Of a stretch of DNA of 64,000 nt, positions 42,729-51,215 are shown one piece after another. Each line of letters starts with the position of its first letter. Positions within the stretch are counted from its first letter, which is position 1. The position numbers and the translations under genes are program-made. The DNA comes from Hyphomicrobiales bacterium (GTDB taxonomy: Bacteria; Pseudomonadota; Alphaproteobacteria; Rhizobiales; Rhizobiaceae), in NCBI GenBank assembly GCA_900473685.1, contig UCNE01000005.1, forward strand, positions 62,001 through 126,000, in the 5' to 3' direction. The notes beneath the pieces are model-generated. The model was not told the DNA's origin, did not search any database, and was given only the letters and a program-made list of their open reading frames with translations.

Positions 42729-45355
42729 ACAAGATACTCCCGGAATGGCGCGGTTACGAAAAGTGAGGACGGAAGTTCATCGCGCGACCTGATACCTTGG
42801 GGCCCTTTTGCAATGATATCTTCAATGATGGAGGTCAGGCGATCAAAGGTGGAATTGTCAAGGAGGTCCGCATTGTTTTGAATAAATTTTGCCGGCCATG
42901 TCGCGGCCTTCGGGCCTGCCGACAATGCTTCCGAGACTATCCTCGCAATATCGTCGCTACTTGTGGAAAGGGGAACTCCAAGTATGTCATGCCACGGCAC
43001 TGGATATTGAACGTCATTCGTACTAACGATGGCGACATTACGCTCCAATATTGCTGCCTCAATTGCGGTAACACTATAGCAAGTTAAAACAACTTCACTT
43101 GCAATGAGCAGGTCTTTGATATCGACGTCCGCTACGTAGCAGAGATGACCGGCATTTTCCTCGGCGATGATTTGCCGGTAGCGCTCAACGTGACCTGGCC
43201 CCTCTTCCGGATGTCTTTTCAGTATTACGCGCGCAGGCTTGTCTAATATCTTGAGCGCGCGGATAATCATACGCCAAACAGCTAAAATATGCTCCGCGGG
43301 CATTGGTTGGGTGGGGAAAGCAATAATTGGTGGGTCGCCTCGGTGTAGGCCTATGCGCTTGCGGGCCTCCGCACGCGAGCCTAGGGGGCTGTATCCAATA
43401 GGTCGCATAATTCGCGGCGAGCCAAAAGTATAGCAACGATCATATGAAATTCCAAAATAGCGACCATATTCTTCTGCAAAATAGTCAGAATAGACGGCGG
43501 CATAGTCGCTGAATACTGTGCCGTAGCGGCAATAGGCGGCATTGAGGCAGTGTGGCTCAACGGCGATTGATGGGATGCCATGGGCACGTGCTATTGTCGC
43601 GAATTGCGCACTGCGAGGTGAGCGGATGGGCGATATTGCGATCGCAGAGTAGTTTTCAACTTCGAGATGCGCGGCAATTGCGCGAGCATTGCCCAAAACG
43701 TTCAGGACCGCAGCAGGGAGGCCTTCAGTTAGCACGGAATCGAGCACGGTTTTAAAGCATATATCTTCGCTATGCGTTGCGAATAGCTTCCTCGTGGCAT
43801 CAGCCACCGCTAACAGGAATACATCGGAGAATTCCTTAGTGGCGGCTCTACCCGGTGTTGTCGCCGAGACTTTAACTAAGGTTGGACTCCCGTTTTTCCG
43901 TGATTCAGCTAAATAGGGATCTTTTTGGGCATGTTTGATGGCTTTCTGCAGATTGGCGGGGTTGCCCTGTGGGGTCAAAATGTCCACATCAAACTTCGCG
44001 TTTAGATGTGTCGCCAACTGTACAGAGGTAGCTGAGTAGGCGCGTGAATCATCTGCAACAAAGGCGATGCTTTTGCGAACGTTTGAGCGGTTCCTTGCGG
44101 TGCGTTTCGCGTAAGAGGAAGACAAATACGCTTTGACCATTGCTGGAGGTTCGGAAGGTCGCCCGCTTTCGAACAACTCTTCCAATGCGGCTATATCTCC
44201 GAGAATTGGTTCTGCACTTCCGACAACCGCGCGCCGCTGCATTTCTGCGATACGGGAAGCGAATTTAATAGCTGTCTTGATCTTCTGCGTCCGGCAACAT
44301 CCCTTAATGCGCGGATTCTGCCAGAGTTCAGGGCCGGAAAAAAAGAAACGAAACAGTTCGAAGCTTTCTCCGAAAGACACGATCACACTATCGAACGAAG
44401 AATCCAGGACGGCGCGATATACGGCCTCAACGCGGAGTGCTTTGAAAAAAAGCCTGTCACTAATTTCGAGCGCAAGATCCTTGTCGAAATCTGGCACGCT
44501 AACAATAAATTCTTCCATCCAGGGAGTTTGTTCAATGAAGCTTTTAGTTAGGGCCATGGCGGCCTCTAGCGTTTTCCGATGGATATTAAAGTATTGCTGT
44601 TGAAAGCGATCTATGCGCGAACGTCCATGCTCAATGGAAATCTCTCGACCGGGCAAGACCGCTTGAATCGCCTCAAGATCTATCTTGCCATACAAATCCC
44701 CGTACTGAAGGAGCGTGATTTTCTCCGCCCCCATCGCAAGCCCCTTGATTGCGGAAGGTGAAAGACGATCGTCCATCACTATCAGGCGATTTTTACACGG
44801 TGCCGGCTGCATCTCGGCTGCTGAGAATGTGCCAATAGGCGAGATAGGCTCGCTAAGAGGCCTTGGGGAAAGCGAGAAAACCAGCGAGTTCCAGTCCACA
44901 AGGGAAGCTGGGCGTATATTGTCTCTGTAGTAAGTAACTACTTGTAGCGCCAACTCGATGTCGCCGCGCTCGAGAAGAGCGGAAACGAGGGCGACGGACG
45001 TCTCGATCTTCTTTTTGGCTGTAGCAGAGATCGCAGGAATCGCGGCGGTCAAGGTCTCAGTATCTGGGCCGAGTGTTCCTGTCGCTACGAGGGTAATGCC
45101 ATAGTCCAAGGCTCTTGGCCTCGCCGAGAGGTAATCAACTACAAAACTATTCGCGGCCTTTTGTCCAAAACGAGCGAAAATCTGCTTGTGAATCCATAGT
45201 ATTCTCGCTTGGGTGCTTCTTACAATCGGAGAGTAGATAAAGTATTTATGGGCTACCCTTGGTCCTAGCAATCGTAACAAGAGATACAGTGTGATATGAG
45301 AAAAATTCCGCTCAATTTTCCCAATATAATTTATAATTTCTCGCATATAACGCAT
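42725..45355 (-). CDS. Large (876-residue) glycosyltransferase-like protein of unknown specificity
   Basis: A two-part protein. The C-terminal half (about 440-860) has a GT-B-like layout: SIAFVADDSRAYSATSVQLA (a start of a Rossmann half), IAVEPHCLNAAY, VYSDYFAEEYGRYFG, PIIAFPTQPMPAEHILAV, RVILKRHPEEG and a nucleotide-site-like VLTCYSVTAIEAAILERNVAIVS. This recalls KpsS and CDP-glycerol-type glycosyltransferases. The N-terminal half has a helical section and a second Rossmann-like stretch (KNRLIVMDDRLSPSAIKGLA). No membrane segments are evident. It lies between ptmE-like and legI genes, overlapping legI. A likely polymerising or nonulosonate-adding enzyme; I cannot assign the sugar. Confidence 0.6.
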   Translation of the reverse strand: MRYMREIINYIGKIERNFSHITLYLLLRLLGPRVAHKYFIYSPIVRSTQARILWIHKQIFARFGQKAANSFVVDYLSARPRALDYGITLVATGTLGPDTETLTAAIPAISATAKKKIETSVALVSALLERGDIELALQVVTYYRDNIRPASLVDWNSLVFSLSPRPLSEPISPIGTFSAAEMQPAPCKNRLIVMDDRLSPSAIKGLAMGAEKITLLQYGDLYGKIDLEAIQAVLPGREISIEHGRSRIDRFQQQYFNIHRKTLEAAMALTKSFIEQTPWMEEFIVSVPDFDKDLALEISDRLFFKALRVEAVYRAVLDSSFDSVIVSFGESFELFRFFFSGPELWQNPRIKGCCRTQKIKTAIKFASRIAEMQRRAVVGSAEPILGDIAALEELFESGRPSEPPAMVKAYLSSSYAKRTARNRSNVRKSIAFVADDSRAYSATSVQLATHLNAKFDVDILTPQGNPANLQKAIKHAQKDPYLAESRKNGSPTLVKVSATTPGRAATKEFSDVFLLAVADATRKLFATHSEDICFKTVLDSVLTEGLPAAVLNVLGNARAIAAHLEVENYSAIAISPIRSPRSAQFATIARAHGIPSIAVEPHCLNAAYCRYGTVFSDYAAVYSDYFAEEYGRYFGISYDRCYTFGSPRIMRPIGYSPLGSRAEARKRIGLHRGDPPIIAFPTQPMPAEHILAVWRMIIRALKILDKPARVILKRHPEEGPGHVERYRQIIAEENAGHLCYVADVDIKDLLIASEVVLTCYSVTAIEAAILERNVAIVSTNDVQYPVPWHDILGVPLSTSSDDIARIVSEALSAGPKAATWPAKFIQNNADLLDNSTFDRLTSIIEDIIAKGPQGIRSRDELPSSLFVTAPFREYLV

Positions 45356-45468
45356 TGCCTTTTACCAAATGTCGCGCGCAAAATTGCTCGAGATCCTGCC
45401 GTTGACAAAATGTAAACTAAATTTTGAACGCCAGGGCCGGGGTGGTGCGAGTAACAACGTGCGCATCG

Positions 45469-46560
45469 TTAGACAGTCGAAATCTTTGCTATCTCTCTCC
45501 GGGCACGTTCCAGATCGGCAATCTGCCCAATGTCGCACCAATATTCTCGCAGAGGAAACACCGCGGCGGCGCTCGGGTCCTTCTGCATCAAATTATCGAA
45601 TAGAGACGGCATATCGAAATATCCGCTCTCAGGTAACAATTTCAAAATTGATGCGTCGAGCACATATATTCCACTATTGACATAGTGCCGATGCATCGGT
45701 TTCTCTTCTATCCCAACAAAACGACCGTCTGATTGCGCGACCACACCGTATGGTACTTGCACGGTATATTCACGAAGGCACATCGTTGCCTCGGCACCTG
45801 TTTCGAGGTGGTAATCTGCAATAGCCGCAAAATTTGCAGCGGTAAGAAGGTCGCCGTTCATGACGATGAATGGTCCCTGGAAGTCCCTGGGCAGAAGGCG
45901 AAGGCTGCCAGCTGTTCCTAATCGCTCGGTTTCTTCGATGTATACAATTTCTGCGCCAAACGCCTCACCACCAGCAAAATGTTCCTTAATCACGTGAGCC
46001 ATGTAGTTCACGGAGATATAGAAATGTTTGAACCCTTGGCTAACAAAACGCCTGATGATGTGTTCTAGGATTGGTCGCCCACCGACATCGATCATGGGCT
46101 TGGGCAGTGTGTCAGTAAAAGGCCGTAGCCGGGTTCCGAGACCGCCAGCCATCAGCACAACAGGAATCTGGTGATGGAATGGATTGGCGACTAAGTCTTC
46201 AGTACGATAAAGTCCAACGACAACTCCCCGATCATCAACTACAGGTAAACGAGTAATTCGGTCATGACTGAGTAGAGTTCTTGCGATTTCTTCAAAAGTC
46301 GCTGAGCGCTTGCATACCTTTGGCGTAGGATTGAGGATTTGCGAGGCTAAGCCTGTCAGATCGACGCCCCTCATGATTGCCCTTCGCACATCGCCATCGG
46401 TTATGACTCCGAGCAGTCGCCTTTCGTCATCGACTGCAATTGTGATTTGCTGTGCCCCGGCATCGATGATGCGGATTGCATCAAGGATGCTGGCATTCTC
46501 AGTGACAAAGAGTGGCTCTACCGGATGCAAAACCGGTCTTTGAGAGATATCATCTCGCAT
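45469..46560 (-). CDS. ptmE: PtmE-like nucleotidyltransferase with CBS pair
   Basis: A 363-residue protein: two CBS motifs (about 12-128; VTENASILDAIRII, DRITRLPVVDDRGVV) followed by a sugar-1-phosphate nucleotidyltransferase with GGLGTRLRPFTDTLPKPMIDVGG (139-161) and FIVMNGDLLTAANF. This fusion matches PtmE, the glucosamine-1-phosphate guanylyltransferase that starts the GDP route to legionaminic acid in Campylobacter. The CBS pair may sense adenine nucleotides. SD GAGGATACGA precedes the ATG. It is the first gene of the sixteen-gene minus-strand locus. Confidence 0.85.
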   Translation of the reverse strand: MRDDISQRPVLHPVEPLFVTENASILDAIRIIDAGAQQITIAVDDERRLLGVITDGDVRRAIMRGVDLTGLASQILNPTPKVCKRSATFEEIARTLLSHDRITRLPVVDDRGVVVGLYRTEDLVANPFHHQIPVVLMAGGLGTRLRPFTDTLPKPMIDVGGRPILEHIIRRFVSQGFKHFYISVNYMAHVIKEHFAGGEAFGAEIVYIEETERLGTAGSLRLLPRDFQGPFIVMNGDLLTAANFAAIADYHLETGAEATMCLREYTVQVPYGVVAQSDGRFVGIEEKPMHRHYVNSGIYVLDASILKLLPESGYFDMPSLFDNLMQKDPSAAAVFPLREYWCDIGQIADLERARREIAKISTV

Positions 46561-46580
46561 TCGTATCCTCTGGAAAATCC

Positions 46581-46754
46581 GTGAATCGCACGAAAAACTG
46601 CACCTGCGGGTATTCGTCCGAAACTCTGGCCCTCTGGACTAGTTGGTTATTAGCTGTGGTCCTCGTGACAGTTCTGTCACTAGCGTTCGGTTTCGGAAGC
46701 AATCAGCTCTTCCGGCGGGAGTCATATGGCGAGAAACCGATAGATGCAAGCTAA
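46581..46754 (+). CDS. Possible small single-TM protein
   Basis: A 57-codon ORF from GTG 46581 with GGAAAA upstream, divergent from ptmE. The product has a Cys-containing N-terminus (NCTCGYSS), one clear hydrophobic helix (LLAVVLVTVLSLAFGFG) and a charged tail. Such composition is unusual for random sequence, but there is no family match I recognise and the start is a guess. Confidence 0.3.
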   Translation: MNRTKNCTCGYSSETLALWTSWLLAVVLVTVLSLAFGFGSNQLFRRESYGEKPIDAS

Positions 46755-46952
46755 AGCGGAAAACAAGCTGACCCTGCGTTCGGTGGCCGGGCCTGGAGAT
46801 TTAGCAGTCTTAAGCCGAACTGCCCTCACTTTCGACTGTTCGCGGGGCGGGTTTCTCGACCGGTTTTGTCGCTAGAAAGAGCGCTCCTTTAGGTTGAATA
46901 GCCCCGAGATTTGCAGGCGCCTTCTTTCCTAAATTTGAGGTGGGAGGCCGAT

Positions 46953-47021
46953 ATGGGCAAAGCTAATTTCAGCGAAGAGTTCAAGCGCGACGCGGCGCAT
47001 CAGCTTACCGAGCGAGGCTAG
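46953..47021 (+). mobile_element. IS3-family OrfA, N-terminal scrap
   Basis: A 22-codon ORF, MGKANFSEEFKRDAAHQLTE followed by Arg-Gly and a stop. It matches the start of IS3-type OrfA, which normally continues as a helix-turn-helix. A good GGGAGG ribosome site and the preceding GC-rich sequence look like the left end of such an element. It separates the polysaccharide locus from the hyf operon. Confidence 0.7.
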
Positions 47022-47194
47022 GGTGAGAACCCTATCTTACGAGCATGTCATGTGAGTTATTGGCATGACGGCATCGGGATCACCGGGAGGGCACGAATAT
47101 GGTTGGGCGCTCCCGAATCAATCTCAACCTACGCCCAGCCATCACATGTTAGCAAGCGACGATGCGCGTCAAAAACGTGCCGACACATCAGAAT

Positions 47195-47213
47195 ATTGAT
47201 TTCAGACATCAAT
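47195..47213. promoter_or_regulatory. Inverted repeat upstream of the XRE regulator
   Basis: ATTGAT-TTCAGAC-ATCAAT: six-base perfect arms, seven-base spacer, 58 bases before the XRE start codon. This would suit autoregulation by a small dimeric HTH protein. Evidence is position only. Confidence 0.35.
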
Positions 47214-47270
47214 AGGCACATCATAGACCTCAATTATCAGGGTCTGTGCAAGATAAGCGATGGTTTAATC

Positions 47271-47585
47271 GTGATTACTGCCGCTCAGATGCGGGCCGCT
47301 CGGGCCCTCCTCGGTATCGACCAGCGCCAGTTGGCCGAATTGGCGGGAATTTCTGTTCCGACGGTCCAGCGAATGGAGGCAAGCCCCGATGTGGTGCGCG
47401 GTAATGTCGATACCCTGATGCGTCTGCTGGCCGCCCTCGACGGAGCGGGTATCGAGGTGATCAACGAGAGCGCAACAAGTGTGGACGGCGGGCGGGGGGT
47501 CAGGCTCAAGTCGAAGACGAAAACCCCGGAAAGCGGAACGGCCGAACCATCAGCGTCCTTGCCAGCAGCGAGGACGAACTCGTGA
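47271..47585 (+). CDS. XRE-family HTH regulator overlapping hyfB
   Basis: A 104-residue protein from GTG 47271. The helix-turn-helix spans about 5-60: ITAAQMRAARALLGIDQRQL, AELAGISVPTVQRMEASPDV. It ends in a basic, Pro/Ser-rich tail (LKSKTKTPESGTAEPSAS). Its TGA overlaps the GTG of hyfB, so the regulator is translated as the first gene of the complex's operon and probably controls it. An in-frame extension upstream has no HTH homology and a poor start. Confidence 0.8.
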   Translation: MITAAQMRAARALLGIDQRQLAELAGISVPTVQRMEASPDVVRGNVDTLMRLLAALDGAGIEVINESATSVDGGRGVRLKSKTKTPESGTAEPSASLPAARTNS

Positions 47586-49603
47586 CACCGATTTCCATCC
47601 TATTGGTATGTGTGGCCGCATTGCTTGGGACGGCGGTTTTGGCGGTATTGCTCGTCCATTCGAGCCGATCAACGCCGGTTGTCTACGGCGCCGGCCTGGT
47701 GTTCTCCGCCATCGCCTTTTTCACCGCGCTCGCATATCTTGCGGCTGGCCTTCCCTCCGCCGAGGCGCCGATGCTTACCCTTCCTTTCGGCCTGCCGTGG
47801 CTGGGAAGTCATTTCCGGCTCGATACGCTCGCGGCCTTCTTCCTGATGGTCGTCAATCTCGGTGGCGCCCTTTCGGCTCTCTACGCCCTTGGTTACGGCC
47901 GTCACGAACATGCGCCGCATCGCGTGCTGCCGTTCTTTCCCGCCTTTCTCGCCGGCATGAACTTGGTGATCCTGGCAGACGACGCCTTTACCTTCCTCAT
48001 CGCCTGGGAGTTCATGTCGCTTGCGTCCTGGGCGCTGGTGATGGCCCACCATCGCGGCGCCGATAACCGGAAGGCCGGCTACGTCTACATCGTCATGGCA
48101 AGCTTCGGTACGCTGGCACTGTTGCTCGCCTTCGGCCTGCTTGCAGGAACGGGCGGCGATTACGGTTTCGCTGCCATGCGGGTGTCGGAGCGCACGCCGC
48201 TTGTGGCCGGTCTCACACTCGTCCTGCTTTTGCTCGGCGCCGGTTCCAAAGCCGGTCTTGTGCCGCTGCATGTCTGGTTGCCGCTAGCGCATCCGGCCGC
48301 CCCAAGCCATGTCTCCGCCTTGATGAGCGGCGTCATGACCAAGGTCGCGGTCTATGGTTTCATCCGGGTAGTCTTCGACCTGCTCGGCATGCCGACATGG
48401 TGGTCGGGTATCGTCGTGCTGACCATCGGCAGCGCAACCGCTGTGCTCGGCATCCTGCAGGCGTTGATGGAGAGCGATCTCAAACGGCTGCTCGCCTACA
48501 GCACTATCGAAAATATCGGGGTGATCTTCCTCAGCCTCGGGCTGGCGCTTGCCTTCAAGGCGAACGGCATGGGGCTGGCGGCGGCGTTGGCGCTCACCGC
48601 CGCACTGTTTCATGTCCTCAATCATTCCTTCTTCAAGAGCCTGCTCTTCTTCGGCGCCGGCGCCGTGCTGACCGCGACGGGTGAGCGGGATATGGACAAG
48701 CTCGGCGGCCTCATCCATCGCATGCCGGTCACCAGCGTCTTCTTCCTCGCCGGCTGCGTCGCGATCTCGGCCTTGCCGCCGTTCAACGGTTTCGTGTCAG
48801 AATGGCTGGCGTTCCAGGCCATCCTGCAAAGCCCCGCGGTGCCCCAATGGGGCTTGAAGATCCTGGTGCCGGCTGTGGGTGGTTTACTGGCCTTGTCGGC
48901 GGCGCTGGCGGCTGCCTGTTTCGTCAAGGCATTCGGTGTGACCTTCCTCGGCCGTCCTCGTAGCGCCGTGGCCGGACAGGCTCTGGAGGTCGACTGTTTC
49001 TCACTTTCGGCGATGTCTATACTGGCTGCGCTGTGCCTTCTCGCCGGCATTCTGCCGGGGATCGTCATCGACGCGCTTGCGCCCATAACGCTGTCGCTGA
49101 TCGGCGAGCGGATGCCGCTGCAGACGGATATTCCATGGCTGTCGATCGTGCCGGTTACCGAAAGCCGCAGCTCCTACAACGGTCTTCTGGTATTGCTGTT
49201 CACCCTCTTCTCGGCGTTGTTGACTGCCTATCTCATCCGCCGCTTTGCCTCACGGGTGTTGCGCCGGGTACCTTCCTGGGATTGCGGCTTTCCCGAGGCC
49301 AGTCCGGTAACGCAATATACGGCGGACAGCTTCGCCCAGCCCGTGCGGCGTGTTTTCGGAACGCTGGTTTTCCGCGCCCGTGAGAGGGTCGACATGCCGG
49401 CGCCCGGCGATCTCCGCCCTGCGCGTTTTGCAGTCGAGATACACGATTTGATCTGGGAAGGGCTCTACCTGCCGATCACGGGCGCCGTCGGCTTCGTTGC
49501 CGGAAAGCTCGACCATATGCAATTCCTGACGATCCGGCGTTATCTGAGCCTGGTTTTCCTGGCACTCGTCTTCCTGCTTCTGGTGCTGGCGCTATGGTCG
49601 TGA
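47582..49603 (+). CDS. hyfB: HyfB/HycC-like proton-translocating membrane subunit
   Basis: A 673-residue antiporter-like subunit of the NuoL/MrpA family with about 15 hydrophobic segments. The conserved core shows FAFLIAWEFMSLASWALV-like residues (TFLIAWEFMSLASW, with the key Glu), LLLLGAGSKAGLVPLHVWLP (Lys of the channel), ESDLKRLLAYSTIENIGVIF and HVLNHSFFKSLLFFGAGAV. A long C-terminal tail with an extra helix matches HyfB. Start is GTG. It would couple redox chemistry of the peripheral subunits to proton or sodium movement. Confidence 0.93.
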   Translation: MTPISILLVCVAALLGTAVLAVLLVHSSRSTPVVYGAGLVFSAIAFFTALAYLAAGLPSAEAPMLTLPFGLPWLGSHFRLDTLAAFFLMVVNLGGALSALYALGYGRHEHAPHRVLPFFPAFLAGMNLVILADDAFTFLIAWEFMSLASWALVMAHHRGADNRKAGYVYIVMASFGTLALLLAFGLLAGTGGDYGFAAMRVSERTPLVAGLTLVLLLLGAGSKAGLVPLHVWLPLAHPAAPSHVSALMSGVMTKVAVYGFIRVVFDLLGMPTWWSGIVVLTIGSATAVLGILQALMESDLKRLLAYSTIENIGVIFLSLGLALAFKANGMGLAAALALTAALFHVLNHSFFKSLLFFGAGAVLTATGERDMDKLGGLIHRMPVTSVFFLAGCVAISALPPFNGFVSEWLAFQAILQSPAVPQWGLKILVPAVGGLLALSAALAAACFVKAFGVTFLGRPRSAVAGQALEVDCFSLSAMSILAALCLLAGILPGIVIDALAPITLSLIGERMPLQTDIPWLSIVPVTESRSSYNGLLVLLFTLFSALLTAYLIRRFASRVLRRVPSWDCGFPEASPVTQYTADSFAQPVRRVFGTLVFRARERVDMPAPGDLRPARFAVEIHDLIWEGLYLPITGAVGFVAGKLDHMQFLTIRRYLSLVFLALVFLLLVLALWS

Positions 49604-50550
49604 TCTCCGCTCTGCTCGTCCAGACTTTTCAGATGGCGTTCGTCGTGCTGCTCGCGCCACTGCTGACCGGTTTCATCCGTGTGATCAAGGCGCGGTTGCT
49701 GCGCCGGCGGGGACCTCCCATGATCCAGCCCTACCGCGACATCCTGCGGCTCCTGCGCAAGGAAGTGGTGCTGGCCGAAAATGCGTCCTGGCTGTTCAGG
49801 GGGACACCCTATCTGATTTTCGCCGTCACCTGGGTTGCGGCTGCAATCATTCCGACCTTTGCCACCGGCCTCATCTTCAGTTGGACGGCGGATCTGATCG
49901 CCATCATCGCGCTGCTTGCCAGCGCGCGTTTCTTTCTGGCACTCGCCGGCATGGATGTCGGCACCAGCTTCGGCGGTATCGGATCGAGCCGCGAAGTGAT
50001 GATCGCAACGTTCGCAGAGCCGTCGATGCTGTTGATCATCTTCACGCTCGCCCTGATCGCGGGCTCGACCCAGCTTTCGAGCATCGCCGCTTTCATGACG
50101 TCCCCGCAGGTGGGGCTGCGGGTTTCGCTGGCGATCGCCTTGATCGCCCTCGTCATAGTTGCGATCGCCGAAAACGCCCGTATCCCCGTTGACAATCCCG
50201 CGACCCATCTTGAACTGACCATGGTGCATGAAGCCATGGTGCTTGAGTATTCCGGGCGGTACCTCGCGATGATCGAACTGGCAGCCTCCCTGAAACTTCT
50301 GCTCTACATCTCGCTGATCGCCTGTATGTTCGTTCCGTGGAAACTCGCCGTGCAGGGGGAGGGACTTACCGCCTATCTGGTGGGCCTGCTCGCCTATCTC
50401 ATCAAGCTTGCGGTTGCCGGCGCTCTCCTTGCCCTGTTCGAGACAGCGACCGCCAAGATGCGGGTCTTCCGGGTGCCCGAATTCCTGGGTGCAGCGCTTA
50501 TGCTCGGCCTGCTGGCAACCCTGCTGCGGTTCGTCTCGAGGAGCCTGTGA
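49594..50550 (+). CDS. hyfC: HyfC/HycD-like (NuoH-type) membrane anchor subunit
   Basis: A 318-residue eight-TM subunit of the NuoH family, which joins the membrane arm to the peripheral arm. Marks: GFIRVIKARLLRRRGPPMIQPYRDILRLLRKE near the N-terminus and the acidic loop IAENARIPVDNPATHLELTMVHEAM (about 185-210), characteristic of this family. Overlaps hyfB by 10 bases and hyfE by one base in a TGATG junction. Confidence 0.93.
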   Translation: MVVISALLVQTFQMAFVVLLAPLLTGFIRVIKARLLRRRGPPMIQPYRDILRLLRKEVVLAENASWLFRGTPYLIFAVTWVAAAIIPTFATGLIFSWTADLIAIIALLASARFFLALAGMDVGTSFGGIGSSREVMIATFAEPSMLLIIFTLALIAGSTQLSSIAAFMTSPQVGLRVSLAIALIALVIVAIAENARIPVDNPATHLELTMVHEAMVLEYSGRYLAMIELAASLKLLLYISLIACMFVPWKLAVQGEGLTAYLVGLLAYLIKLAVAGALLALFETATAKMRVFRVPEFLGAALMLGLLATLLRFVSRSL

Positions 50551-51215
50551 TGAACGGAGTGGTGTTCGACATCGCCCATATGCTCGCCGGCAGCCTGGTC
50601 TTGGTCAGCATGATGATGCTCTATCAGGATCGCCTCTACGCATTGCTCAATGTCTTTGCACTGCATTCGTTGATCTTGACCCTGTCTGTGGCCTGGCAAG
50701 CCTTTGTCCAGGACGCCCCACATCTGTATGTCACGGCGGCGATCGCTCTTGTCTTCAAAGCCATCGTTATCCCCGTAGTGCTTCATCGCATGATCCGCCA
50801 ACTCGGCATCCACCGCGAGATCGAGACCGTTGTCGGCATCGGCCCCACCATGCTTGCCGGCATCGGCCTCGTCGCGTTGGCAACGGTGGTGATGCTGCGG
50901 GTGACGCCGGAAGCGGATCCTTTGGCGCGGGAGGACCTCGCCTTCGCATTGTCGGTCCTGCTGTTGGGGCTGCTGATCATGGTTACGCGCCGCAACGCCG
51001 TCAGTCAGGTGGTGGGCTTCATGTCGCTCGAGAACGGGCTGGTGCTTGCCGCGACGGGTGCCAAAGGCATGCCGCTGGTCGTCGAGATCAGCGTCGCCTT
51101 CTCTATCCTGGTCGCCTTCATCGTTATCGGCGTTTTTCTGTTTCGCATCCGAGAGCGGTTCGACACGGTGGATGTTCGGGCGCTCGATGACTTCAAGGGG
51201 AGGAGGCGAAAATGA
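50550..51215 (+). CDS. hyfE: HyfE-like (NuoK-related) membrane subunit
   Basis: A 221-residue protein from MNGVVFDIAHML with six to seven hydrophobic segments. FKAIVIPVVLHRMIRQLGI and GFMSLENGLVLAATGAKGMPLVVEI match HyfE/NuoK-type proteins, including the Glu in the latter motif that lies in the proton path. Overlaps hyfC by one base and hyfF by four bases. The longer upstream reading of this frame is inside hyfC and not used. Confidence 0.9.
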   Translation: MNGVVFDIAHMLAGSLVLVSMMMLYQDRLYALLNVFALHSLILTLSVAWQAFVQDAPHLYVTAAIALVFKAIVIPVVLHRMIRQLGIHREIETVVGIGPTMLAGIGLVALATVVMLRVTPEADPLAREDLAFALSVLLLGLLIMVTRRNAVSQVVGFMSLENGLVLAATGAKGMPLVVEISVAFSILVAFIVIGVFLFRIRERFDTVDVRALDDFKGRRRK

